Assembly: GCF_945957355.1 (NCBI RefSeq)
Contig: NZ_CAMFKM010000001.1
Location: 310,001 to 374,000, forward strand
Reading direction: 5' to 3'
DNA from: an uncultured Reyranella sp.
GTDB taxonomy: Bacteria > Pseudomonadota > Alphaproteobacteria > Reyranellales > Reyranellaceae
Length of the DNA stretch: 64,000 nucleotides
The position numbers were made by a program, and so were the translations under genes. The notes beneath the pieces are model-generated. The model worked only from the letters and a program-made list of their open reading frames with translations. It was not told the DNA's origin and did no database searches. Of the stretch, positions 35,320 to 42,902 are shown piece by piece. How positions within the stretch are numbered: position 1 is the stretch's first letter; each line of letters begins with the position of its first letter.

Positions 35320-36378
35320 CTAGAGTTTGGGAGGCGGATAGTACGGGCGATCGCCCAATGCCTGGACGCGCTTCCAGAAGTCGGGACCCGACGCCTTGCC
35401 TACCTCATCTAGATCGGCTGCCTGGCGCCACAGGCTCCACGACTCCGGATGCAGACGGCTCGCTTCCGCCAGCTGCAGGTCGCCTTCGGCTTCGCGGCCG
35501 TTGGCGCGCAGCCAAAGCCCGAGTCGAAAGCGTGCCCGCGCCTCGGCGATTTCTGGCGTGACCTTGGGCAGGCTCGCGCGCGCCACATCGGCCGGCAAGG
35601 CATGGGCACCGGTCGCCACCCAAGCACGCACCGCGTCGAGATAGGCCTGTCGCGCCGTCAGCCGCTCGGCCTGATCCTCCGCTGACATGGTGCGCGTCGC
35701 CAGATCCATGCGCCGGAAATGATCGGTCGATCCGGCGGTCTCGGGCGGGCGCGCGATCCGGCCCTGCTCGTCGATCCAGATCGCCTGAGGCACGTTCACG
35801 AGATTGTAGAGATCCTCGAGGCGATGGTCGGTGTCGATCAGCTGCCAGTAGGACGCCTTGGCCTGCTCGATCCACGGGCGCGCATGCTCGGCGCCGCGGC
35901 TCTCCTGCGCTACGGCCACGACCATGAACCCCTTGTCCTTCAGTTCTTCGTAGAGGGCCTGCCACACGGGCAAGTCAAAGCGGCAGCCTCACCAACTGGC
36001 CCATGTGGCGAGGAAGACCTTCCGGCCGCGCAGCTGGGAGAGCGAGCGCGGCACGCCGTCGAGATCCGGCAGGGTGAAGTCCGGCGCCTCCAGGCCACCG
36101 AGCGCGGCGTTGCGCTCCTCGGCCGGCGCTCCGAGCGCCCATACGTCGCGCGCCTCGCTTGCGATCACGGGACCGCCCAGCTTCTTCCAGAAGGCTTCGA
36201 GGTCCACCTCGTTGGGCGCAAGCGCGGAAGCAGGCAACGGCACGCAGAGATCGTCGCGGCACATCCCTTCCGGCTTCAGCATCCAGCCGGTGACGCGCTC
36301 GGCATCGACGGGACTGATCCAGAGGCCGTCATGCGCCGCGACGTCGTGTTCGCCCGTGGGCGTCAGGATCTTCGTCAT
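35320..36378 (-). CDS. Redoxin (TlpA/AhpC-like) protein with in-frame UGA, probable selenoprotein
   Basis: One frame of 352 codons read through a single UGA at 35991-35989 (codon 130). The redoxin domain runs APDFTLPDLDGVPRSLSQLRGRKVFLATWASW, then UGA, then GCRFDLPVWQALYEELKDKGF and VPQAIWIDEQGRI. UGA stands where the first active-site Cys of WASWC belongs; Cys132 follows (U-G-C). A 6-bp stem (CTTGCC/GGCAGG) with loop CGTGT begins 15 bases after the UGA, with the loop 20 bases after it, fitting a bacterial SECIS. The C-terminal 100 residues are helical and TPR-like. A pseudogene is the alternative. Confidence 0.72.
35958..35974 (-). promoter_or_regulatory. Candidate bacterial SECIS hairpin
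   Basis: On the minus strand CTTGCC (35974-35969), loop CGTGT, GGCAGG (35963-35958): six pairs including one U-G. The loop starts 20 bases downstream of the in-frame UGA and has G at its second position, both within the usual limits for SelB recognition. A competing 9-bp stem that includes part of the UGA (35990-35982 with 35963-35953) is also possible. Confidence 0.5.
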
Positions 36379-36397
36379 CGCGGCCTCCCTTCCCGGC

Positions 36398-38032
36398 TCA
36401 CTTCGGCGTCGAGATCGTCACTTCCTTCGAAGTAATGAACTCCAGCAGCACCGGCACGCCCTTCTGGGTCTGCTCGATGCCGCGCTTGATCGCCGGGATG
36501 ATATCCTCCGGCCTGGTGATGCGCTCGCCGTAGCCGCCGAAGGCGCGCGCCATGGCGGCGTAGTCGCCCGAGATGTCGGTTGAACGATACTTCTCGGTCG
36601 AGACCTTCATGATGTGCAATTCGATCGCCATCGAGAAGTTGTTGAGCAGGATCGACATGATCGGAATGCGCTCGCGCACCGCCGTCTCGAAGTCCATGCC
36701 GGTGAAGCCGATGGCAGCATCACCCCAGACGTTGATGCAGAGCTTTTCGGGACAGGCGAGCTTGGCGCCCATGGCGAGGCCGAGCCCGTAGCCGAGCTGC
36801 GTGGTCTTGCCCCAACCGATGTAGGTGTGCGGCGCCGTCGTCTTCCAGAAAGGCGAGAGCTGGTCGCGCGGGCTGCCGGCATCGTGGGTGATGATCGTGT
36901 TGGCTTTGTCGACCGTGTGCTGGAGATCCCAGAGCACGCGGTAGGGATTGAGCGGCGCCTCGTTGTTGGTGAGCTTGGGCATCCACTCGTTGAGCCACTC
37001 GTCGGCGATCGGCTTGATCTCCGCGACGACCGGCGCGGCATCGCGCTTCTTGCCCCCGACCAGCTTGCTGCACTCGTCGATCATCGCGCGCAGCGCAAGT
37101 TTGGCGTCGCCGATCAGGCCGTACTGGCAGCGCACGTCCTTGTTGAGATGGTTGGGATCGAGCGTGGTGTGGATCACCGTCTTGCCCTTCGGCATCGAGA
37201 TGCCGAAGTTCGTCTCGGTGAAGGAGCAGCCGATGCCGAACAGCACGTCGCACTTGTCGAGGAAGTGGCGGACCTGCCGGGGATAGGCGCGGCCGCCGGA
37301 ACCCAGCGACAGCGGATGGGTCTCGTCGAAGCTGCTCTTGCCCTGGAGCGACGTGCAGACCGGGATCGCCAGCAGCTCGGCCAGCTCCTTCAGCTCGTCA
37401 TAGGCCTCGGCCCAGTGCACGCCGTGACCGGCATAGATCACCGGGCGCTTGGCCTCGACCAGCACCTTGGCGGCTTCCTTCACGGCCGCCGGATCGGGAC
37501 CGTAACGCGTCGGTTTGATCGGCTCGTAGGTCAGCGGATCGGGCGCGTCCTCGCCGTTGGCTTCCGCCGGGAACTCGATGATGACCGGCGAGCCGCGGCC
37601 GTTGCGCAGCAGGCTGAAGGCCCGACGCATGATGTTCTCGATATCCTGGCCCGAGGTGATCGGCTCGGCATGCTTGGCAACATGTGCCATGGTGATGGTC
37701 GAGTTGAAGTTCGGCGGCACGTGCGCGATGCGGCGTGGATATCCCGCCGGAATGACCAGCAGTGGCACCGATTCGCCGTAGGCCTGGGCCACGCCGCCAT
37801 AGGCGTTCTCCGAGCCCGGGCCGCTCTGCATGCAGAACACGCCCATCTTGCGGCCCTTGGTCATGCGCGACATGGCGTCAGCCATGTGCAGGCCGATGCG
37901 CTCCTGGCGCACGATGATCGGGCGGATGTCGATCGCGGCGCAGTGCTCGATCAGATGATTGACGGGATAGGCGAAGAGATACTCGACCCCCTCGCGCTTC
38001 AGGATTTCGGCGACGGCCGGGCCGGTCTTCAT
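36398..38032 (-). CDS. TPP-requiring enzyme, acetolactate-synthase-like
   Basis: Thiamine-diphosphate enzyme of 544 residues. The activating Glu is in IIVRQERIGLHMADAMSRM (Glu44); the TPP motif is NVWGDAAIGFTGMDFETAVRERIPIMSILLNN, with GDA in place of the common GDG. The order of domains fits the acetolactate synthase/oxalyl-CoA decarboxylase superfamily, but no regulatory subunit gene is near, so a biosynthetic AHAS role is unlikely. It lies 19 bases upstream of the redoxin gene on the same strand and may share its transcript. Confidence 0.88.
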   Translation of the reverse strand: MKTGPAVAEILKREGVEYLFAYPVNHLIEHCAAIDIRPIIVRQERIGLHMADAMSRMTKGRKMGVFCMQSGPGSENAYGGVAQAYGESVPLLVIPAGYPRRIAHVPPNFNSTITMAHVAKHAEPITSGQDIENIMRRAFSLLRNGRGSPVIIEFPAEANGEDAPDPLTYEPIKPTRYGPDPAAVKEAAKVLVEAKRPVIYAGHGVHWAEAYDELKELAELLAIPVCTSLQGKSSFDETHPLSLGSGGRAYPRQVRHFLDKCDVLFGIGCSFTETNFGISMPKGKTVIHTTLDPNHLNKDVRCQYGLIGDAKLALRAMIDECSKLVGGKKRDAAPVVAEIKPIADEWLNEWMPKLTNNEAPLNPYRVLWDLQHTVDKANTIITHDAGSPRDQLSPFWKTTAPHTYIGWGKTTQLGYGLGLAMGAKLACPEKLCINVWGDAAIGFTGMDFETAVRERIPIMSILLNNFSMAIELHIMKVSTEKYRSTDISGDYAAMARAFGGYGERITRPEDIIPAIKRGIEQTQKGVPVLLEFITSKEVTISTPK

Positions 38033-38056
38033 CTTCGTTTCTCCCTTGTTGCCGGA

Positions 38057-38080
38057 GGCGCGCCACTCGAGTGGCGCGTC
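38057..38080. repeat. REP-like palindrome, third copy
   Basis: Bases 38059-38078 form a perfect 20-base palindrome with half-sites CGCGCCACTC/GAGTGGCGCG. The half-sites match both arms at 7871-7939. It lies between the TPP enzyme gene and the upstream VWA gene, both on the minus strand. Confidence 0.7.
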
Positions 38081-38092
38081 CCCAGCGCTCGT

Positions 38093-39274
38093 TTATTTGT
38101 TCAGTTCCTTCATCGCGCTGTCGAGGCCGCCCAGGGTGAGCGGGAACATGCGATTGCTGGTCAGCTGCTGCAGGAGCTGGATCGACGGCGTGTAGCTCCA
38201 GTGACGTTCCGGCACCGGGTTCAGCCACGCCATGCTGCGATAGGTGTCGGACACGCGCTGGATCCAGACCTGGCCGGCCTCTTCGTTCCAGTGCTCCACC
38301 GAGCCGCCGGGATAGGCGATCTCGTAGGGGCTCATCGAGGCGTCGCCGACGAACAGCACCTTGTAGTCCGGCGGATAGGTATGGAGCATCTGCTGCGTCG
38401 AGAAGGTGTCGACGTGGCGGCGGCGATTGTCCTTCCACAGCTTCTCGTAGAGGCAGTTGTGGAAGTAGAAGAATTCGAGGTGCTTGAACTCCGAGCGTGC
38501 CGCCGAGAACAGCTCCTCGCAGACGCGGATGTGTGCGTCCATCGAGCCGCCGATGTCGAACAGGATCAGCAGCTTCACCTTGTTGCGCCGCTCCGGCACC
38601 ATCTTGATGTCGAGGTAGCCCGCGTTGCGCGCCGTCGAGCGGATCGTGTCGGGCATGTCGAGCTCGACCTCGGCGCCCTCGCGCGCGAACTTGCGCAGGC
38701 GGCGCAGCGCGATCTTGATGTTGCGCGTGCCGATCTCGACCGTGTCATCGAGGTTCTTGTACTCGCGCTTGTCCCACACCTTCACGGCGCGGCCCTCGCG
38801 GCCCTTGTCCTGACCGATGCGCACGCCCTCGGGATTGAAGCCATAGGCACCGAACGGCGAGGTGCCGGCGGTGCCGATCCACTTGCTGCCGCCCTGGTGG
38901 CGCTTCTGCTGCTCCTCGAGACGCTTCTTCAGCGTCTCCATGAGCTTCTCCCAGCCGCCCATCGACTCGATCTGCTTTTTCTCCTCCTCGGTGAGAAGCT
39001 TCTCGGCCAGCTTGCGCAGCCATTCCTCCGGGATCTCCGCGGCGACGCCTTCGGCCGGCAGCGCCTCGAGCCCCTTGAACACGGCGCCGAACACGCGGTC
39101 GAACTTGTCGAGGTTGCGCTCGTCCTTCACCAGCGCGGCGCGCGACAGATAGTAGAAGTCGTCGACGCTGTAGTCGGCCACTCCCTTGTCCATCGCCTCC
39201 ATCAGGGCGAGATATTCCTTGATGGAGACCGGCAGCTTGGCGTTGCGCAATTCGAGGAAGAAATTCACGAACAT
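38093..39274 (-). CDS. VWA domain protein, CoxE-like
   Basis: Cytoplasmic protein of 393 residues. The N-terminus (FVNFFLELRNAKLPVSIKEYLALMEAMDKG) is typical for CoxE-like proteins; the von Willebrand A domain has its MIDAS-type motif in LLILFDIGGSMDAHIRVCEELF, a variant of DxSxS. Such proteins act with a MoxR ATPase in maturation of metalloenzymes, e.g. CO dehydrogenase. GGAGAGGAGA precedes the ATG at 39274. It lies 22 bases after the MoxR gene, as expected for a functional pair. Confidence 0.9.
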   Translation of the reverse strand: MFVNFFLELRNAKLPVSIKEYLALMEAMDKGVADYSVDDFYYLSRAALVKDERNLDKFDRVFGAVFKGLEALPAEGVAAEIPEEWLRKLAEKLLTEEEKKQIESMGGWEKLMETLKKRLEEQQKRHQGGSKWIGTAGTSPFGAYGFNPEGVRIGQDKGREGRAVKVWDKREYKNLDDTVEIGTRNIKIALRRLRKFAREGAEVELDMPDTIRSTARNAGYLDIKMVPERRNKVKLLILFDIGGSMDAHIRVCEELFSAARSEFKHLEFFYFHNCLYEKLWKDNRRRHVDTFSTQQMLHTYPPDYKVLFVGDASMSPYEIAYPGGSVEHWNEEAGQVWIQRVSDTYRSMAWLNPVPERHWSYTPSIQLLQQLTSNRMFPLTLGGLDSAMKELNK

Positions 39275-39296
39275 CGCGTTCTCCTCTCCGCAGTGG

Positions 39297-40145
39297 TTAC
39301 TGGCGCTGCTCCCGGCGCGCCATGAAGGCCAGACGCTCGAACAGGTGCACATCCTGCTCGTTCTTCAGCAGCGCGCCGTGCAGCGGCGGGATCAGCTGCT
39401 TGGAGTCCTTCGAGCGCAGCGACTCCGGCGACATGTCCTCGACCATCAGCAGCTTCAGCCAGTCGAGCAGCTCGGAGGTCGACGGCTTCTTCTTCAGGCC
39501 CGGTACTTCGCGGATGTCGTAGAACACGTTCAGCGCCTCGCGCAGCAGGTTGCGTTGCAGGTCGGGGAAGTGCACGTCGACGATCTGCGTCATCGTCTCG
39601 CGATCGGGGAAGCGGATGTAGTGGAAGAAGCAGCGGCGCAGGAAGGCGTCCGGCAGTTCCTTCTCGTTGTTCGAGGTGATCATCACGATCGGGCGCTGCT
39701 CGGCCTTGATCGTCTGCTGCGTCTCGTAGACGTAGAACTGCATGCGATCGAGCTCGAGCAGCAGGTCGTTCGGGAACTCGATGTCGGCCTTGTCGATCTC
39801 GTCGATCAGCAGGATGGGCCGCTTCTCGGCGGTAAAGGCCTCCCACATCTTGCCGCGCTTGATGTAGTTGCCGATGTCCTTCACGCGCTCGTCGCCGAGC
39901 TGGCTGTCGCGCAGGCGCGAGACCGCGTCGTACTCGTAGAGGCCCTGCTGCGCCTTGGTGGTCGACTTGATGTGCCACTCGATGATCGGGGCGTTGAGCG
40001 CCTTGGCGACCTCATGCGCGAGGACCGTCTTGCCGGTGCCGGGCTCGCCCTTGATCAGCAGCGGACGCTGCAGCGCGATGGACGCATTCACCGCCACGCG
40101 CAGGTCGTCGCTGGCAACATAGGAGTCGGTACCGGTAAATTTCAT
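39297..40145 (-). CDS. MoxR family AAA+ ATPase
   Basis: ATPase of 282 residues with Walker A GEPGTGKT (33-40), Walker B ILLIDEIDKAD, sensor 1 ITSNNEKELPDAFLRRC and an arginine finger region. MoxR ATPases work as chaperones for assembly of cofactor-containing enzymes together with VWA partners. The ATG at 40145 begins MKFTGTDSYVASDDLRVAVN. Operon with the CoxE-like gene. The molybdenum hydroxylase IorAB 5 kb downstream is a possible client (inference). Confidence 0.92.
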   Translation of the reverse strand: MKFTGTDSYVASDDLRVAVNASIALQRPLLIKGEPGTGKTVLAHEVAKALNAPIIEWHIKSTTKAQQGLYEYDAVSRLRDSQLGDERVKDIGNYIKRGKMWEAFTAEKRPILLIDEIDKADIEFPNDLLLELDRMQFYVYETQQTIKAEQRPIVMITSNNEKELPDAFLRRCFFHYIRFPDRETMTQIVDVHFPDLQRNLLREALNVFYDIREVPGLKKKPSTSELLDWLKLLMVEDMSPESLRSKDSKQLIPPLHGALLKNEQDVHLFERLAFMARREQRQ

Positions 40146-40223
40146 GGTGCAAAATCCAAATTTCACTGTGGTTAGTGTCACCCTAGAGGGGTGATTTCGG
40201 GCCAGCAAGGCCACGCGAGCAGG

Positions 40224-40919
40224 TCACCCGCCCGCGCGGACGATGAAATAGACCAGAGCGGAACAGGCTAGCAGGACAGAGACCGCAAGGCGGCTCGACG
40301 CGAAGCTGAGCCGCGGTGCGGGCGCTCCCGGCTCGACCGCCTGGTCGAGCCGCTTGCGGCCGGTGATCATGGCGCCGACCAGATTGTGCCTCTTCCAGAC
40401 GAGATAGAGCGCGACGGCTGCGACGTGGATCGCCACCAGAAGGAGCAGCACGTTGATCCACCAGGAATGGAAATCCGTGGCCCGCTCGACCCACTTGTCG
40501 GCGACCTTGAGCGCAAGCGGCCCGTTGACCATGCCAGTGTCGGTGTCGGCGCTGAAGAGGCCGGTCACGACCTGGGCCAGGACGGCGAAGATGAGGACGA
40601 GGACCATCGCGCCGCCCACCGGATTGTGTCCGACGTCGTGCGGGCCCTCTTTTCGGAACAGATGCGCGACGTGCGCGAACGCCGCCTTGGGGCCCTTGAG
40701 GAAGCTCGAAAAGCGCGCGGTGGTGCTGCCGACGAACCCCCAGGCGATGCGGAAGAGCAGCAAGGTCAGGATGGCGTAGCCCGACCAAAAATGGAGCTGC
40801 ATCCAGTCGCCGCCGGCCCGGCCGCTGAAATAGGACGTCGCCATGAGGAGTACGAGCAACCAGTGGAACAGCCGGACGGGCACGTCCCAGACGAGGATCT
40901 TGTCGCTCTTGCCGGCCAT
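40224..40919 (-). CDS. Cytochrome b561-type membrane protein
   Basis: Integral membrane di-haem cytochrome b of 231 residues, Ni/Fe-hydrogenase b-type. Haem-ligand candidates are in VWDVPVRLFHWLLVLLM, MQLHFWSGYAILTLLLFRIAWGF, ATDFHSWWINVLLLLVAIHVAAV. A last C-terminal helix (LAVSVLLACSALVYFIV) is an addition. It is divergent from a cytochrome c' gene, a common pairing in which the b-type protein passes electrons to the soluble cytochrome. Confidence 0.9.
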   Translation of the reverse strand: MAGKSDKILVWDVPVRLFHWLLVLLMATSYFSGRAGGDWMQLHFWSGYAILTLLLFRIAWGFVGSTTARFSSFLKGPKAAFAHVAHLFRKEGPHDVGHNPVGGAMVLVLIFAVLAQVVTGLFSADTDTGMVNGPLALKVADKWVERATDFHSWWINVLLLLVAIHVAAVALYLVWKRHNLVGAMITGRKRLDQAVEPGAPAPRLSFASSRLAVSVLLACSALVYFIVRAGG

Positions 40920-41120
40920 CGGTCATCATCTCCCTGCGGGGCAACAGAATAGTCGAGTCGCCATGGCTCTAGGCAAGGACTACGCCCAAGACACTACACG
41001 CAGTCGTGATGGATCATGGCCGACGCACCCGTTCGCTTTCCGCGCCAACCTCTGCAACATAGAAGTCGTCGGCGAGGCATAAATTGTTGGCCGACCGTGG
41101 AATTCAAAGGGGATGAGCCT

Positions 41121-41576
41121 ATGAGGAAGACTTTGGTGGTGGCATTGATCGGCGCCCTGGCGGCCGGTGCGATGGTGGGCGGCGCGACGATCGCGATGGC
41201 CCAGGGCGACGTGATCGCCCAGCGCAAGGACAATCGCAAGCAGACCGCCGCCGCGATGCGCGCCATCAAGGCGATCGTCGACGCCAAGGGTCCGACCGCC
41301 GCCGCCGTCGAGCAGGCCGCCAAGCTCAAGACCCTGGAAGCAGCCTTCGTGAAGATGTTCCCGGCCGGGTCCGACAAGGGCGAGACCCGCGCCCTGCCGG
41401 CGATCTGGACCGACTGGGCCGGCTTCGAAGCCGCCAGCAAGGCGGCCGACGCGGCCTATGACAAGCTCGCGACGGCCGCCGGCTCGGGCAATGCCGACGC
41501 ACTGGCAGCAGCTTTTGCCGATACCGGCAAGGCCTGCGGTGCCTGCCACCAGAAGTTCCAGGCGAAGGCCAACTAG
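41121..41576 (+). CDS. Cytochrome c' (c-556 family)
   Basis: Periplasmic four-helix cytochrome of 151 residues. Signal peptide MRKTLVVALIGALAAGAMVGGATIAMA, then GDVIAQRKDNRKQTAAAMRAIKAIV, and the haem site CGACH at residues 139-143 near the C-terminus, as always in this family. AGGGGA stands 8 bases before the ATG at 41121. Members bind NO or act in electron transfer. It is followed by a strong hairpin terminator. Confidence 0.92.
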   Translation: MRKTLVVALIGALAAGAMVGGATIAMAQGDVIAQRKDNRKQTAAAMRAIKAIVDAKGPTAAAVEQAAKLKTLEAAFVKMFPAGSDKGETRALPAIWTDWAGFEAASKAADAAYDKLATAAGSGNADALAAAFADTGKACGACHQKFQAKAN

Positions 41577-41599
41577 GCCTATCCGTCCGATCCGACACG

Positions 41600-41627
41600 A
41601 AAAGGAGGCGGTCTCTCGCCTCCTTTT
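41600..41627. terminator. Bidirectional intrinsic terminator
   Basis: Perfect 11-bp stem AAAAGGAGGCG (41600-41610) with CGCCTCCTTTT (41617-41627), loop GTCTCT. The 3' side ends in TTTT on both strands, so it can end the cytochrome c' gene (stop 41576) and the convergent TetR gene (stop 41635). Confidence 0.92.
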
Positions 41628-41634
41628 CATTGTT

Positions 41635-42285
41635 TCAGGCAGCCGCCGGCGAAAGGCCCGGACCTGAAAGCGCCCGCTGGACGATCGCCTCGGCGTTGAA
41701 TCGCCAGGCTCGCGATGCATGCATGGGCGACAGGCGCTGCCGCTCGCGCATGTTCATCCAGCTGTCGAGGCCAAATGTGCGATCGAGCGAATCGAGCGCG
41801 TGATCACGCGACGCGGGGTCCAATGTGTCGAGTTCGGGGGCGAACCATACGGCGATCCGCTCACGCAGGAGCCGACGGAGATGGGAGACGCCAGTGCTGA
41901 CGGCCGGCGCGACCAGACGGACCCGCTGCGCGAAGTGCCATACCGGCAGCCATTCCTCGAAGAGTTGCGCCCGATCCGAAACCAGAAGCGCAATTCGGCT
42001 GGCGAGCGGCGCCGCGCTGTCGACCTGACGGTCGGGCCTGAAGGCCCGGCTGACGGCGAGATCGAAGGCTGCAGCATAGAGGTCGGAAAGACGGATGAAA
42101 TGCTGGAAGAGCGTCCGGCTCGAATGACCGGCGATGGTCGCAATGGCGCCTGACGTCGGCTCGACATCGCCGGCCTGGATCAGGTCCAGCGTCGCCTGGA
42201 TCAGGGATTGTCGAATTCGCTGGCCTTGCACGATGCGTACGTCCCGTGAGCGCGACACATCAACCGCGAATCCGACGATCTTCAT
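41635..42285 (-). CDS. TetR-like transcriptional regulator
   Basis: Regulator of 216 residues with an N-terminal helix-turn-helix: GQRIRQSLIQATLDLIQAGDVEPTSGAIATIAGHSSRTLFQHFIRLSDLYAAAFDLAV. The C-terminal part is helical without an assigned ligand family. The ATG at 42285 is chosen; an earlier ATG at 42363 would add 26 residues without conserved character. The upstream region is AT-rich. No adjacent target gene is evident; it converges on cytochrome c'. Confidence 0.85.
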   Translation of the reverse strand: MKIVGFAVDVSRSRDVRIVQGQRIRQSLIQATLDLIQAGDVEPTSGAIATIAGHSSRTLFQHFIRLSDLYAAAFDLAVSRAFRPDRQVDSAAPLASRIALLVSDRAQLFEEWLPVWHFAQRVRLVAPAVSTGVSHLRRLLRERIAVWFAPELDTLDPASRDHALDSLDRTFGLDSWMNMRERQRLSPMHASRAWRFNAEAIVQRALSGPGLSPAAA

Positions 42286-42350
42286 TGGAAACCAATCGAA
42301 AGAGTTTGCTTTAGCAATGAACTCTAGCACCCCTCGAAATCCACGTAACT

Positions 42351-42366
42351 TGCAATTATGCATATC
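42351..42366. promoter_or_regulatory. TGCA-N4-TGCATATC box, copy 1
   Basis: TGCA-ATTA-TGCATATC preceded by T, 66 bases upstream of the TetR-like start codon. It is nearly the same as the boxes at 42705-42720 and 50760-50775. The palindromic TGCA-N4-TGCA core suggests a dimeric repressor. Confidence 0.5.
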
Positions 42367-42530
42367 ACTATAGATTGAACCCTACAGATTCTCTGCATTT
42401 CTTGACTTTAGATAGGCATTTTTGGGTGATCTGACATTGCATGAGCTCGGCAATTACCAATGCCCCCGAAGGGCAGGCTGACCATCTTGCGTTCATTATG
42501 GATGAGTAGCTTCAGCGCCCGGAAATACGA

Positions 42531-42654
42531 AAGGCCGGTCGCTTGGGGAACGACCGGCCTTCCTTATAAGCCCGCCTGGGTGTGGGGTAATCGAAGCCTT
42601 GGGGTGTGTGGGAAGGGGCTTCGATTGAGCGGCTTGGGAGGCCGCCGGCGGGCT
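42531..42654 (+). ncRNA. Candidate structured RNA: hairpin plus three-way junction
   Basis: Hairpin A: AAGGCCGGTCG (42531-42541) with CGACCGGCCTT (42551-42561). Then P1 AGCCCGCC (42569-42576)/GGCGGGCT (42647-42654) encloses P2 AATCGAAGCC (42589-42598)/GGCTTCGATT (42617-42626) and P3 GCGGC (42629-42633)/GCCGC (42641-42645). P2, P3 and P1 are joined by 2 and 1 bases, as in a tight junction. G-rich linkers favour the plus strand. It resembles no RNA family I recognise. A chain of terminators is the alternative. Confidence 0.4.
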
Positions 42655-42704
42655 GTCTGCATTACTTGAAGGGCAATGTAACACGGGTTTGACACCCGGT
42701 TAGT

Positions 42705-42720
42705 TGCAATATTGCATATC
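42705..42720. promoter_or_regulatory. TGCA-N4-TGCATATC box, copy 2
   Basis: TGCA-ATAT-TGCATATC preceded by T; same orientation as copies 1 and 3. It lies just downstream of the candidate structured RNA and 183 bases from the alpha/beta hydrolase stop codon. Confidence 0.5.
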
Positions 42721-42902
42721 TCCTTTGGAGGCCCCCGTCAAAAGGCCAATAATTCCGGAACATTTCCAGTTTCAGATAATCAAAAAAGGAGCGCAGGAAA
42801 CGCGCAGATAGTTCCTCGCGCCTCCAAATCCTGATGTATCTCAACCCGTTACTAGCCCCAGCCGTGAGAAAGACACGCCCATACACCTCGGGTTCGCTGC
42901 AA

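Larger units (their letters stand above)
42286..42902. other. Long AT-rich intergenic region with hairpins and repeated boxes
   Basis: 617 bases without a supported protein gene between the TetR and alpha/beta hydrolase genes (both minus). The base composition is clearly richer in A+T than the surrounding genes. It holds two copies of TGCA-N4-TGCATATC (42351-42366 and 42705-42720), a strong hairpin at 42531-42561 and a predicted three-way junction at 42569-42654. Promoters for the TetR gene are expected at its left end. Confidence 0.7.

Noticed and set aside
35989..35991. The UGA in the redoxin gene as a plain nonsense mutation
   Set aside because: Not excluded, but less likely: the downstream half shows no other stop or frameshift, keeps family sequence, and has a hairpin at SECIS distance.
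36614..39325. 903-codon open frame on the plus strand
   Set aside because: It runs antisense to the TPP enzyme and CoxE-like genes, is His/Arg/Asp/Leu-rich like all mirror frames in GC-rich DNA, and has no domain pattern.
42496..42684. Small frames (60-70 codons) on both strands over the structured region
   Set aside because: They follow the hairpins, are Pro/Ser-rich and lack start signals; RNA structure explains the region better.
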